This document shows positions 23,844 to 31,353 of a stretch of DNA of 64,000 nt, piece by piece. The notes under the pieces are model-generated. The model was given only the letters and a program-made list of their open reading frames with translations. It ran no database searches and was not told the DNA's origin. Source of the DNA: JAOUJD01 sp963841815. Lineage in GTDB: Bacteria > Pseudomonadota > Gammaproteobacteria > Burkholderiales > Burkholderiaceae_F. The position numbers and the translations under genes were made by a program. Each line of letters begins with the position of its first letter. The first letter of the stretch is position 1. Location of the stretch: contig CAWJEE010000015.1 of NCBI GenBank assembly GCA_963841815.1, forward strand, positions 124,001 to 188,000, given 5' to 3'.

Positions 23844-24807
23844 AGGCCTTCGCCGCGTCGGCCAGACGCTTCGCGATCCGCGTCCGCAGGCTCGCGGGTG
23901 CGATCACCTCGACGTTCTCCCCGTGCCGAAGGATCTCCAGCTCGAGTTCCGCCGGATCGCTGTACGGCACCTTCAACTCGTACGTCCCGCCCTCCAGCTC
24001 GCGCCCCTTCTGCTGTTCGTTCCAGTTCTCCGAGCGCACCCACTTCGCGGCGTCCTTGTTGAACACCAGCGTCGCCCACTGCAGGTCCTTGCCGCGGTAG
24101 ATGCCGTAGCCGCCGCCCAGTTCCTCGTCCACCGTCTTCAGCGACACTTCCTTCGCCTTCTGGTCGGTGAGCTTCGCGGCCTCGATCGAGTCGAGCGAGA
24201 ACATGCGGATGCCGTCGGACTGGTGGCACCACGCGTCCAGGTACCAGTTGCCCTTGTAGTTCACCAGCCGCAGCGGCGACACTTCGCGCTCGGTGTGGCG
24301 GTCCTTGGCGCGGCCGTAGTAGCGGATCACGAGGCGCAGCCGCTTCACGAGCGCCGCGCCGATCGTCTCGAAGACCTTGGGCTCGACGCGCCGCCGCTGC
24401 ACCGAGATCAGCTTCACGCGCTTCAGGATCTCGTTGGCCGAGCCGTCGGCCGCGTCCAGCAACGCCTGCAGGCGCGTCATCAGCGGCTTGATGTGCCGGC
24501 CCAGCAGCCCGCTCTCGTCGGTGCCTTCGAGCATCTGGTACATCGACATCAGCGCGAGGATCTCCTCGGGCGAGAACCACAGCCCGGGCAGCTCGAACGA
24601 GGGCCCGCTGTTGGGCGTGCCGAAGCGGTAGCCGCCGGCGTCGCGGTCGAACACGAGCGGAGCGTTGAAGCTGTCGCGCAGCTTCACGAGGTCGCGCTTC
24701 AGCGTGGCGCGCGAGACCTCCAGCTCGTCCATCAGGTCGCCGAAGGACACGACGCGCCGCGCCTCGATGAGGTTCTTGATCCGGTGCAGTCGCTCGAACT
24801 GGCTCAT
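23827..24807 (-). CDS. WYL-domain transcriptional regulator
   Basis: The 326-residue protein has an N-terminal winged helix (residues 1-65, MSQFERLHRIKNLIEARR, FGDLMDELEVSRATLKRDL), then a WYL domain around 160-240 with LRLVIRYYGRAKDRHTEREVS and LVNYKGNWYLDAWCH, and a C-terminal WCX extension (VPYSDPAELELEIL). WYL regulators sense nucleic acids or nucleotides and often control DNA repair or phage-defence genes, which fits its position beside the island. It is expressed with the GIY-YIG-like gene. Confidence 0.88.
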   Translation of the reverse strand: MSQFERLHRIKNLIEARRVVSFGDLMDELEVSRATLKRDLVKLRDSFNAPLVFDRDAGGYRFGTPNSGPSFELPGLWFSPEEILALMSMYQMLEGTDESGLLGRHIKPLMTRLQALLDAADGSANEILKRVKLISVQRRRVEPKVFETIGAALVKRLRLVIRYYGRAKDRHTEREVSPLRLVNYKGNWYLDAWCHQSDGIRMFSLDSIEAAKLTDQKAKEVSLKTVDEELGGGYGIYRGKDLQWATLVFNKDAAKWVRSENWNEQQKGRELEGGTYELKVPYSDPAELELEILRHGENVEVIAPASLRTRIAKRLADAAKAYAGRA

Positions 24808-24916
24808 GGCATCTCCTGGTCCGGCGACCTTAGTCGACAGTGCCGTCGCCCCACTTGACGGAGATCCACCGATCCGGCGGCGCTTTTCTCAGCCGGCGGG
24901 AAGGTCGCGCGGCGCC

Positions 24917-25468
24917 TCACCGCGGCCGCAGCGCGTGGACGCGGTCGAACTCGGCCTCCAGTTCCGGATGCACGCCGCGCAGCCCGTCGACCACCTGCTT
25001 CGCCCAGTCGAAATATTCCTGCTTCCGCTTCAGGTCCCAGTTGGGCGGGCGCGCGACGATGTCCCGCAGGTTGACGATCTTGTCCGCGAGCTTCACCAGC
25101 TTGGCCTGCCCCGAGAGGTGCGGCGCGTGGGCGATCTGCATCCGCTTGCGCAGCGCCTTGCTCTGGGTCTTCTCGTCGGTCACTTCCACCACGATCGAGG
25201 CCACCTCGCGGCCGAACGCGCGCTCGAGCTCCGCCTCGGTCGTGTCCGTGTCTTCGATGGTGTCGTGCAGGATCGCGGCCGCCAGGACGTCGGCATCCTC
25301 GACGCCGGCCTCCGTGGCCAGCGTGCTCGCCACCGCCAGCGGGTGGTTGATGTACGGGCTGCCGCGCACGCCCTTGCGCCGCTGCTCGCGGTGCTTGAAC
25401 GCGGCGAACTCCGCGGCGGCGAGGACTTTGGCGATTCCGCCTGGAACTGCTTCCCTGGCTCTTTCCAT
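24917..25468 (-). CDS. HD-domain protein, small-alarmone-hydrolase-like
   Basis: This 183-residue protein looks like the hydrolase half of RelA/SpoT proteins on its own. It shows AAEFAAFKHREQRRKG, SPYINHPLAVA (first His), AAAILHDTIEDTDTT (HD) and LVKLADKIVNLRDI (terminal Asp). This His-HD-Asp order is that of SpoT and of MESH1-type ppGpp hydrolases. No synthetase or TGS domain is present. A (p)ppGpp or NADPH phosphohydrolase role is therefore likely but not proven. ATG at 25468 follows GAGACC-type sequence. Confidence 0.82.
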   Translation of the reverse strand: MERAREAVPGGIAKVLAAAEFAAFKHREQRRKGVRGSPYINHPLAVASTLATEAGVEDADVLAAAILHDTIEDTDTTEAELERAFGREVASIVVEVTDEKTQSKALRKRMQIAHAPHLSGQAKLVKLADKIVNLRDIVARPPNWDLKRKQEYFDWAKQVVDGLRGVHPELEAEFDRVHALRPR

Positions 25469-25619
25469 GGGTCTCCCTTCAATGGCTCATGAGCCGTGCC
25501 ATGCCAGTGTGCCGCTTCTGACAAGAGGGTCATGTGGCGCTAGCTCACCTCGACTCCAGGCCACAGTGCAAACACGGGCTCGCGCCGTGAGCCCCGTTTC
25601 TGCCAGACTGCAACCGTTA

Positions 25620-25680
25620 CGTCGCCGATTTGATCCGCTGATTGCGGGCGACTCATAAATGCCGCTAAAACGCGGGTGTC
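25620..25680 (+). promoter_or_regulatory. shared leader element, copy 1
   Basis: CGTCGCCGATTT, then TTGCGGGCGAC, then CCGCTAAAACG. GTCGCC and GGCGAC can pair as a 6-bp stem. A close copy is at 26573. Each is 100-110 bases before a plus-strand gene start. Confidence 0.5.
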
Positions 25681-25731
25681 TCCGCCTCCCCGGAAGCCGC
25701 CCGTTGGACCCGTGGGAGGCCGGAGCACCAG

Positions 25732-26457
25732 ATGACCAACCGCAACGAATCGGCTGCCCTTGCCAGGGTCTGGCGGCAACTCGACCCCGAGCACTATTAC
25801 GAAGCCGGTGAGATCGCGATCCTGCGCGCGTACTTCGGCCTGAAACCGCGGCCGGGCGACATGCCGCTGATGGAACTCTACGAGGCGTCGGCCGACGAGA
25901 ACGCCGACGCCGACCCGGACGCACCGCGCGTCGGCCCGATCCGCCTGCGGCACCTTCAGGTGAGCGGGCCGGTCACCGAGCTGAACGAGGCGGTCGCCCG
26001 CATCTGCCTGGCCGAAGTGCAGGACCGCCTGCCGCAGTGGTGGTCCTCCTCGGCGGAGAACGGCGTCGTGATCGGCCGCGCGCGCTTCGCCGCGCCGGAG
26101 CGCACGTTCACGCCGCTGCATCCCGAGCGGCTCCTGTGCATCAACTGGGCCGACTCGGGCCCGGGCTTCTCGTGGCCGGAGGAATACAACGTCACGCTGC
26201 TGCCCGGGTTCGGGCGCTACGTGCTGACCGCGTCCGCGGACTCGCCCGATTCTTACGGTGTCACGGACTTCGCGCTGGGCTGGTTCCGCGCCTCCGAGGA
26301 CCGCGTCGCCGGCAGCAAGCGCCTGCTGGTGCGCTGGTGGCGCGAGGCGGCGAAGCACGACGGCGGGCCGTGGGCGTATCTCTTCAGCGAGGGACTGATC
26401 GACGTGAGGGAGGCGTACCGGATGCGCCGGCTGGTGTGGGGCGACCGCGAGGAGTGA
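25732..26457 (+). CDS. conserved-looking protein of unknown function
   Basis: A 241-residue soluble acidic protein with no signal peptide or membrane helix and no family I can name. Features are HYYEAGEIAILRAYFG near the N-terminus, WWSSSAENGVVIGRARF, WADSGPGFSWPEEYNVTLLPGFGRYVLTASADS, and WRRE-type basic C-terminal helices. The composition is consistent with a real gene rather than a shadow ORF, and ATG at 25732 has GGAG nearby. The shared leader element precedes it. It has no close partner. Confidence 0.7.
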   Translation: MTNRNESAALARVWRQLDPEHYYEAGEIAILRAYFGLKPRPGDMPLMELYEASADENADADPDAPRVGPIRLRHLQVSGPVTELNEAVARICLAEVQDRLPQWWSSSAENGVVIGRARFAAPERTFTPLHPERLLCINWADSGPGFSWPEEYNVTLLPGFGRYVLTASADSPDSYGVTDFALGWFRASEDRVAGSKRLLVRWWREAAKHDGGPWAYLFSEGLIDVREAYRMRRLVWGDREE

Positions 26458-26572
26458 CGGGCGGTCGACGGAGGCTCGCGAGGTGAACCTCGCGTTCGGG
26501 ATCATTGCAATGAGGCGGCGTTCCGTGACCGGTTGCGCACGAAGCCGCGATGGATGTTGATGGATGTTCTTC

Positions 26573-26630
26573 CGTCGCCGATTTAGTCCCACTTGCGGGC
26601 GACGCTAAACAACACCGCTAAACGGGACGC
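26573..26630 (+). promoter_or_regulatory. shared leader element, copy 2
   Basis: CGTCGCCGATTT, TTGCGGGCGAC and CCGCTAAACGG recur as in the element at 25620, with a small insertion of GCTAAACAA. It lies 42-99 bases before the ATG at 26672. Confidence 0.5.
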
Positions 26631-26671
26631 TGGGCGACCGGAGAGTCGCCGCATCGAGTGAGGAGCAGCAC

Positions 26672-26995
26672 ATGAGTCAACAGATCGAAACCGGTTCCAG
26701 CCCGGCACCGCAAGCCGTCATCCAGTTGTCCGACACCACCCCCGACGAACTCGCGCACGACCGCTACCTCGACGCGCTGCACGACCTCGTCGAGGACGCC
26801 GCAGCAGGGCAACGAATGCACCTGCTCGCCGACGTGCTCGCGTGGACGTTCGCGCGACTGGCGATCGGCTGCGGCGCGTCGGCCACGGCCGACCTGCTCG
26901 CCAAAGTCGGCAAGTACATGGGCGCACTGGCGGAGCAGGACGCAGCCAGGCGCGAGCTCGAGCGCGCGCGGCAGGAGGGGCGGTTGCCGAACTGA
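26672..26995 (+). CDS. small protein of unknown function
   Basis: A 107-residue, helical, soluble protein: QLSDTTPDELAHDRYLDALHDLVEDAA, then a hydrophobic helix VLAWTFARLAIGCGASATADLLAK, then a charged C-terminal helix ALAEQDAARRELERARQE. ATG follows GGAGCAGCAC. No family is recognised. The leader shared with the gene at 25732 suggests common control of the two. Its length and codon use fit a real gene. Confidence 0.62.
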   Translation: MSQQIETGSSPAPQAVIQLSDTTPDELAHDRYLDALHDLVEDAAAGQRMHLLADVLAWTFARLAIGCGASATADLLAKVGKYMGALAEQDAARRELERARQEGRLPN

Positions 26996-27034
26996 GGCCT
27001 TCCTTCCTCGCCGATCGGAACCGAGGAAGGACCG

Positions 27035-27940
27035 TCAGCCCGTCTCGGCCTCCATCGGTGCCGGGTCGCGGTCGATGGGCTCGCGCCCGATTCGCTCGTA
27101 CTCCGCGATCACCTGCGCGCCAAGCAACAGCACGATGGCGCCGATCTCGACGCTCAGCATCACGGCGACCGAGGTCGTCAGCGATCCGTAGACGAGCTGG
27201 ATCTGCGAAATCGTCGAGAAGTACCAGACCAGGAAGTGCCGCGTCGCTTCCCACAGCAGTGCCGCGACCGTGCCGCCGATCAGCGCGTGGCGGAGCGACA
27301 GGCGTCCCACCGGCATCACGAGATAGACCGCCGTCAGCAGCAGGATCTCGCCGATGACGCCGAGGAGGTACAGCAACTGGGAGGAAACGAAGTCGAGCGG
27401 ATGGGGCCGCCCGAGGATCACCACGGTGCGGGTGCCCAGCTGCTCCAGGGCTCCCGAGACGAGCGTGACGATCAGCAGGCCGACGGCCAGGGACAGCATG
27501 AACAGGTACGGCATCACCGCCGACGCCAGGAAGTGACGACGACGCACGGCCACTCGATGGAAGAAGATCACCGACATGGCGTTTTCGAGCACGGTGAACG
27601 CGAGGCTGCTGAAGAACAGCATCAAGGCCAGCAGCAGCCAGCCGACGACGTCCCGGTGCATCAGGAACGTACGGAGCTCGTCGACCAGCACGGCCGACCG
27701 GCCCGGCACGACGAATTCGAGGCTGGCGCCGACGGTGGCGAGCACCCGCGCTTCGTCGAACACGTGCGTCAGCGCGAGCACCACCAGGATCAGCAACGGC
27801 ACCAGCGACAGCAGCGCGTAGTACGCCACCGCGCCGGCCAGCAGCAGGCCCTGGTTGGCGCGGAACTGCCTGATGACGGCGAGGGCGAACACGCCCGGAT
27901 GGCGGAGCGCCTTCCTCGCACTTCGGCCGAACAGTTGCAT
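27035..27940 (-). CDS. YihY/virulence factor BrkB family membrane protein
   Basis: A 301-residue polytopic inner-membrane protein with about six helices. The N-terminal family motif GLLLAGAVAYYALLSLVPLLIL is present, followed by VVGWLLLALMLFFSSLAFTVLENAM. Near the C-terminus are LIGGTVAALLWEATRHFLVWYF and QIQLVYGSLTTSVAVMLSVEI. The family (formerly called RNase BN) has no proven function. It is a single gene, transcribed opposite to the small gene at 26672. Confidence 0.9.
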   Translation of the reverse strand: MQLFGRSARKALRHPGVFALAVIRQFRANQGLLLAGAVAYYALLSLVPLLILVVLALTHVFDEARVLATVGASLEFVVPGRSAVLVDELRTFLMHRDVVGWLLLALMLFFSSLAFTVLENAMSVIFFHRVAVRRRHFLASAVMPYLFMLSLAVGLLIVTLVSGALEQLGTRTVVILGRPHPLDFVSSQLLYLLGVIGEILLLTAVYLVMPVGRLSLRHALIGGTVAALLWEATRHFLVWYFSTISQIQLVYGSLTTSVAVMLSVEIGAIVLLLGAQVIAEYERIGREPIDRDPAPMEAETG

Positions 27941-28069
27941 GCGGAACCGTCTCCACGCCCGTTGAAAGCCGTTGCTTCAATGTAGCGCCGGGAAGCGGAG
28001 GCCGGCACTCCGGCTGCATCGAGTATGGCGCGAAGGAAGGCCGCTGGCCGATGCGAGATGGCCAACTGA

Positions 28070-29680
28070 CTATTGATCACCCGGTATTCGATCACCCAGT
28101 ATCCGGGCCAGCGCGGGATCCTCGCGGACTTTCGAGCCGAGGTTGGCCAGGCAGGTCGAGACCACTCCCTTGATCAGTGACTCGCTTGGAATGACGTAGG
28201 CGCGATCAGTGCAGGTGGTCTCGTAATGCAATTCCTGCTTCTGTCCGTCGCGCCCCGTGACGACAATGCCAAGCGCGATCACCCCATTGATGTGCCAGTA
28301 GAGGAGCGTTGACGGTGTCTGTACCTCGAACCTGGTCAGGCGTGCGTCGATGACGAACTCCGCGCCGGTGCCGGCGGTGCCGTGACCCAGCATGCCTAAC
28401 TCTGCTCGCAGCAACTGGCCGATCATCTCCACCGGCGTGGGCGCCATTTCGATCTTGCCCAACGACACGCTCAGGGCCGATCGCTCTCCGATGAGAGCCC
28501 CCTTGGCATCGCGCCGATCGTCTCGGACGGGGGGGATTCGAACCCTGGCCTTCTCCCGCGGCGCAGCCACGCGCGCCCCTGGCGTGGATTCATATGGCGG
28601 CAGCGCGATGAGCATGCCACTTGAGCCCGAGGCGGTTCTCGGAGGCCCGGAAAAGATGTCTGTCAGGGCCGCGGCAACCATTTCCTCGGGGGTCTTGCGG
28701 GTGCGCGGCGTCTGGGAGGAGGTGGCTGTCGCCAGGAACCCTTGTGACTCGGGCTCCCGGATGAAGACAGTCAACTCGCTCATGAACTCGGGGAGATCTC
28801 CCATCCACTTGTAGCGGTACGCCACGATCGCATCGATGTTCCTCGGCGCCTCGGCCGCTGGGCCGGTGGTGGCCTCGAGTCCCTTGCGCTGGAGTTCGGT
28901 GGCGATCAGCTGGTTGACGCCCCGTGCGTCCGGACCCAGCTTCACGACGTAGTACGACCTGAGCGCCGACAGTTCCCGGCCCGGCTTGACCGGCGCTGTG
29001 TCGGATCGATTGAAGCGTGCCCAGGCGTCGTCGGTCCAGAAGAAGATGATGGGAGGAATCGCCCCCAGATTGAAGTGGTGCACCTTGGCGAGCAGGCTGC
29101 CGTCGCTCGCCAGTCCGATCGTCGTCTCGTAGTCGGCTCCTCCCCCACTCAACCGGTAGAAGAAACTGCCCATCGCGCAAAGACCGATGCCCGCCTCCCG
29201 GGACGCAGGCACTCGAAGGCTCTCGCACGGCTCGAACTGGCCAGGCTCACCGGCGGTGCTTCGGCGGATCGGGTTGATGACAAGCTGCCAATTCGCCGCG
29301 GGGATCAGCGATCCGGCCGGATGCGCGAACTCCTCGATCTTCAGGGTCACGCGCTCGCATGAGCGCAAGGCTTCAGGGCGGTTCAGCTTGTAGGTGTAGG
29401 CGTCCGGCTTTCGCAGGACGTCGGCAGTCCACAGGTCGGTGAACCAGACCTCGCGGCTTTGCCCCTTTTCATCGAACAGCAGGCCCTTGTTCTCGTAGCT
29501 TCCCTCGATGATTCGGCAGTCCTCGCTGGCGCTGGCGATGTCGGGCCAGCCTGTGGGGTAGTACTCGTTCTTCTCGAATCTGGACGTCGTTACACATCCT
29601 GCGACCAGCGCCGCGATCAGGATCGACCATGCAAGCCTCGACAGCGATCCAGGGAGGCCTGTTGGTGCGATCGATGCCAT
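28070..29680 (-). CDS. large lipoprotein of unknown function
   Basis: 536 residues from ATG 29680, which has GAGGTGG ahead. The lipobox LIAALVAGC gives a lipid-linked Cys near residue 29. The body is soluble with no recognised domain; it contains SREVWFTDLWTADVLRKPDAYTYKLNRP and a C-terminal part with TPVEMIGQLLRAELGMLGHG and WHINGVIALGIVVTGRDGQKQ, which resembles lipoproteins measuring envelope assembly only loosely. It precedes in transcription nothing obvious and follows the second lipoprotein gene, 40 bases apart, so both may form one transcript. Confidence 0.72.
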   Translation of the reverse strand: MASIAPTGLPGSLSRLAWSILIAALVAGCVTTSRFEKNEYYPTGWPDIASASEDCRIIEGSYENKGLLFDEKGQSREVWFTDLWTADVLRKPDAYTYKLNRPEALRSCERVTLKIEEFAHPAGSLIPAANWQLVINPIRRSTAGEPGQFEPCESLRVPASREAGIGLCAMGSFFYRLSGGGADYETTIGLASDGSLLAKVHHFNLGAIPPIIFFWTDDAWARFNRSDTAPVKPGRELSALRSYYVVKLGPDARGVNQLIATELQRKGLEATTGPAAEAPRNIDAIVAYRYKWMGDLPEFMSELTVFIREPESQGFLATATSSQTPRTRKTPEEMVAAALTDIFSGPPRTASGSSGMLIALPPYESTPGARVAAPREKARVRIPPVRDDRRDAKGALIGERSALSVSLGKIEMAPTPVEMIGQLLRAELGMLGHGTAGTGAEFVIDARLTRFEVQTPSTLLYWHINGVIALGIVVTGRDGQKQELHYETTCTDRAYVIPSESLIKGVVSTCLANLGSKVREDPALARILGDRIPGDQ

Positions 29681-29719
29681 GCGGCCACCTCGACAAGGAA
29701 GCAGGAGGCGGTGCATTGA

Positions 29720-30241
29720 TCAACGAGCCGGCGCCTCACCCGGGGCGACGATGGGAACGTAGAGCAGCGCGCTGTTGTTGCTCAGGTCCTTGTCCCAATA
29801 CTCGTAATCCGATCTCGCGTACCCCGTGATGGCGACTTGCGTTCCGACATCGCCCGTCGTGACACCATCGAAAGTGAAGGCCAGTTCGCTGCTCGGAGGA
29901 AATGAGGGAACCATGACTCCGCCCGCCAGCTGCTGCACGGATACGGCCGGGCAGACCACAGCGCCGGACGAGCGACAAGTCACGCTGTCGTATCGGAATC
30001 CGATGGGAGCCGGAAACTGCAGCACGACGTCCGGGGCAACGCTCTTGCCGGCGTTCGGGACGCGTATCAGTACCGTGTTTCGCTGATTCGGGACCAGCGG
30101 CGAGTTGGCGGACGTGATCACGACGTGCACCTCGGCCCAGTCGTCCTTGCGCAGGTATTCGTCGGCGCCGCCGCAGCCCTGCAAGAGCACGGGCACCAGC
30201 AGGGCAAGCACCGAAGCGATGCCAACCCGACTGCGACTCAT
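29720..30241 (-). CDS. lipoprotein with CARDB/DUF11-like beta domain
   Basis: 173 residues from ATG 30241, preceded by GGAGGTGG. The lipobox is LLVPVLLQGC near residue 22. The mature part is beta-rich, VVITSANSPLVPNQRNTVLIRVPN, APDVVLQFPAPIGFRY and SELAFTFDG, like DUF11/CARDB-type extracellular domains. It ends with LYVPIVAPGEAPAR. It is 39 bases upstream of the larger lipoprotein gene. The conserved regulatory motif at 30324 lies 83 bases before its start. Confidence 0.7.
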   Translation of the reverse strand: MSRSRVGIASVLALLVPVLLQGCGGADEYLRKDDWAEVHVVITSANSPLVPNQRNTVLIRVPNAGKSVAPDVVLQFPAPIGFRYDSVTCRSSGAVVCPAVSVQQLAGGVMVPSFPPSSELAFTFDGVTTGDVGTQVAITGYARSDYEYWDKDLSNNSALLYVPIVAPGEAPAR

Positions 30242-30323
30242 GAGCCACCTCCACACTGGGCGGGCGACGCTGGCAAAAGTAAAAAACTCCTCTTTTAGTG
30301 TTGTGAGCCGTCGGCGTTCGGTA

Positions 30324-30337
30324 TTGACGGAAGGCAA
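30324..30337. promoter_or_regulatory. conserved TTGAC-N4-GGCAA site (copy 3)
   Basis: TTGACGGAAGGCAA in CGGTATTGACGGAAGGCAAC, the same pattern as the sites before the cytochrome c genes (7766 and 9400). It is positioned 83 bases upstream of the lipoprotein gene read from 30241. Confidence 0.45.
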
Positions 30338-30526
30338 CCGCGCAACCAACTATTGATCAGTTGCTCTGGCTTGGTTGTCCGCAGCGGCTTGCCGACACCG
30401 AGGGAGGGCGCCTTGCGAGCCAGAGCGGAAGTCAGGGTTCGCCGAAGAGCGGCAATGTGGAAAGCCTCGACTGCCTATCATTCGGAGCCGCCGCATGCGA
30501 ACGGGCAGTCAACGCAGGAGCACGTG

Positions 30527-31294
30527 ATGATCGAGATCTCCGACGACGCGAAGCGCAACCGGGAAGGCTGGACGCAGGCCAATGCCGATCACACGGACGA
30601 GCAGGCGAGCCACAACTGGGCAGCGGCCGAAATCACATGGGGTGTTTTCGGTGTGCCGGAGGCCTCGCTCGGCACCCTCGGCGAAGTCCGTGACCTTGAC
30701 GTCGTCGAACTCGGCTGCGGCACCGCGTATGTCTCGGCCTGGCTGGCACGGCGCGGCGCGCGTCCCGTCGGCGTCGACGTGACTCCCGCGCAGCTTGCGA
30801 CGGCCCGCCGATGCCAGCGCGAGTTCGGAATCGACTTCCCGCTGATCGAGGCCAGCGCCGAGCATGTCCCGCTCCCGTCGGCGAGCTTCGACCTGGCGGT
30901 CTCCGAGTACGGCGCAAGCATCTGGTGCGATCCGCACCTCTGGATTCCGGAAGCACACCGACTGCTGCGGCCTGGCGGCCGATTGTGGTTCCTCCGTAAC
31001 AGCACCTTGTCGATCCTGTGCGCGCCGGACGTCGGGCCACCGACCACGGCACTCCAGCGGCCGCAGCGGGGACTGGGGCGCCTGGAGTGGCCCGGCGAGC
31101 TTGCGGTGGAGTGGCAGCTGCCGCACGGCGAGATGTTCCGCCTCCTGCGGCACGCGGGCTTCGATGTCGTCGATCTGGTCGAACTCTACCCACCCGATGG
31201 CGCAGTCGACCACGCCTACTACGAAGCGTTCTCGGTCGATTGGGCGCGCAAGTGGCCGTGCGAGGAGATCTGGGTCGCGCAGAAGCGTCGCTGA
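30527..31294 (+). CDS. class I SAM-dependent methyltransferase
   Basis: A 255-residue cytoplasmic methyltransferase. Motif I is DVVELGCGTAYVSAWL near residue 60, the acidic residue follows in PVGVDVTPAQL, and motif IV region is FDLAVSEYGASIWCDP, then HRLLRPGGRLWFL. ATG 30527 follows AGGAG and is preferred to upstream starts without one. It belongs with UbiE/MenG-like small-molecule methyltransferases; the substrate is unknown. It stands alone between divergent lipoprotein and convergent ATPase genes. Confidence 0.85.
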   Translation: MIEISDDAKRNREGWTQANADHTDEQASHNWAAAEITWGVFGVPEASLGTLGEVRDLDVVELGCGTAYVSAWLARRGARPVGVDVTPAQLATARRCQREFGIDFPLIEASAEHVPLPSASFDLAVSEYGASIWCDPHLWIPEAHRLLRPGGRLWFLRNSTLSILCAPDVGPPTTALQRPQRGLGRLEWPGELAVEWQLPHGEMFRLLRHAGFDVVDLVELYPPDGAVDHAYYEAFSVDWARKWPCEEIWVAQKRR

Positions 31295-31353
31295 CGCAGG
31301 CAATGAACGGACAGATGCGGCGCCCGGTCCGCCTGCTCTAAGGCGCTCCGGCC

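Noticed and set aside
28500..28560. GGTTCGAATCCCC-like sequence on the minus strand resembling a tRNA T-loop
   Set aside because: No acceptor, D or anticodon stems fit around it, and it is in frame within the lipoprotein gene 28070-29680.
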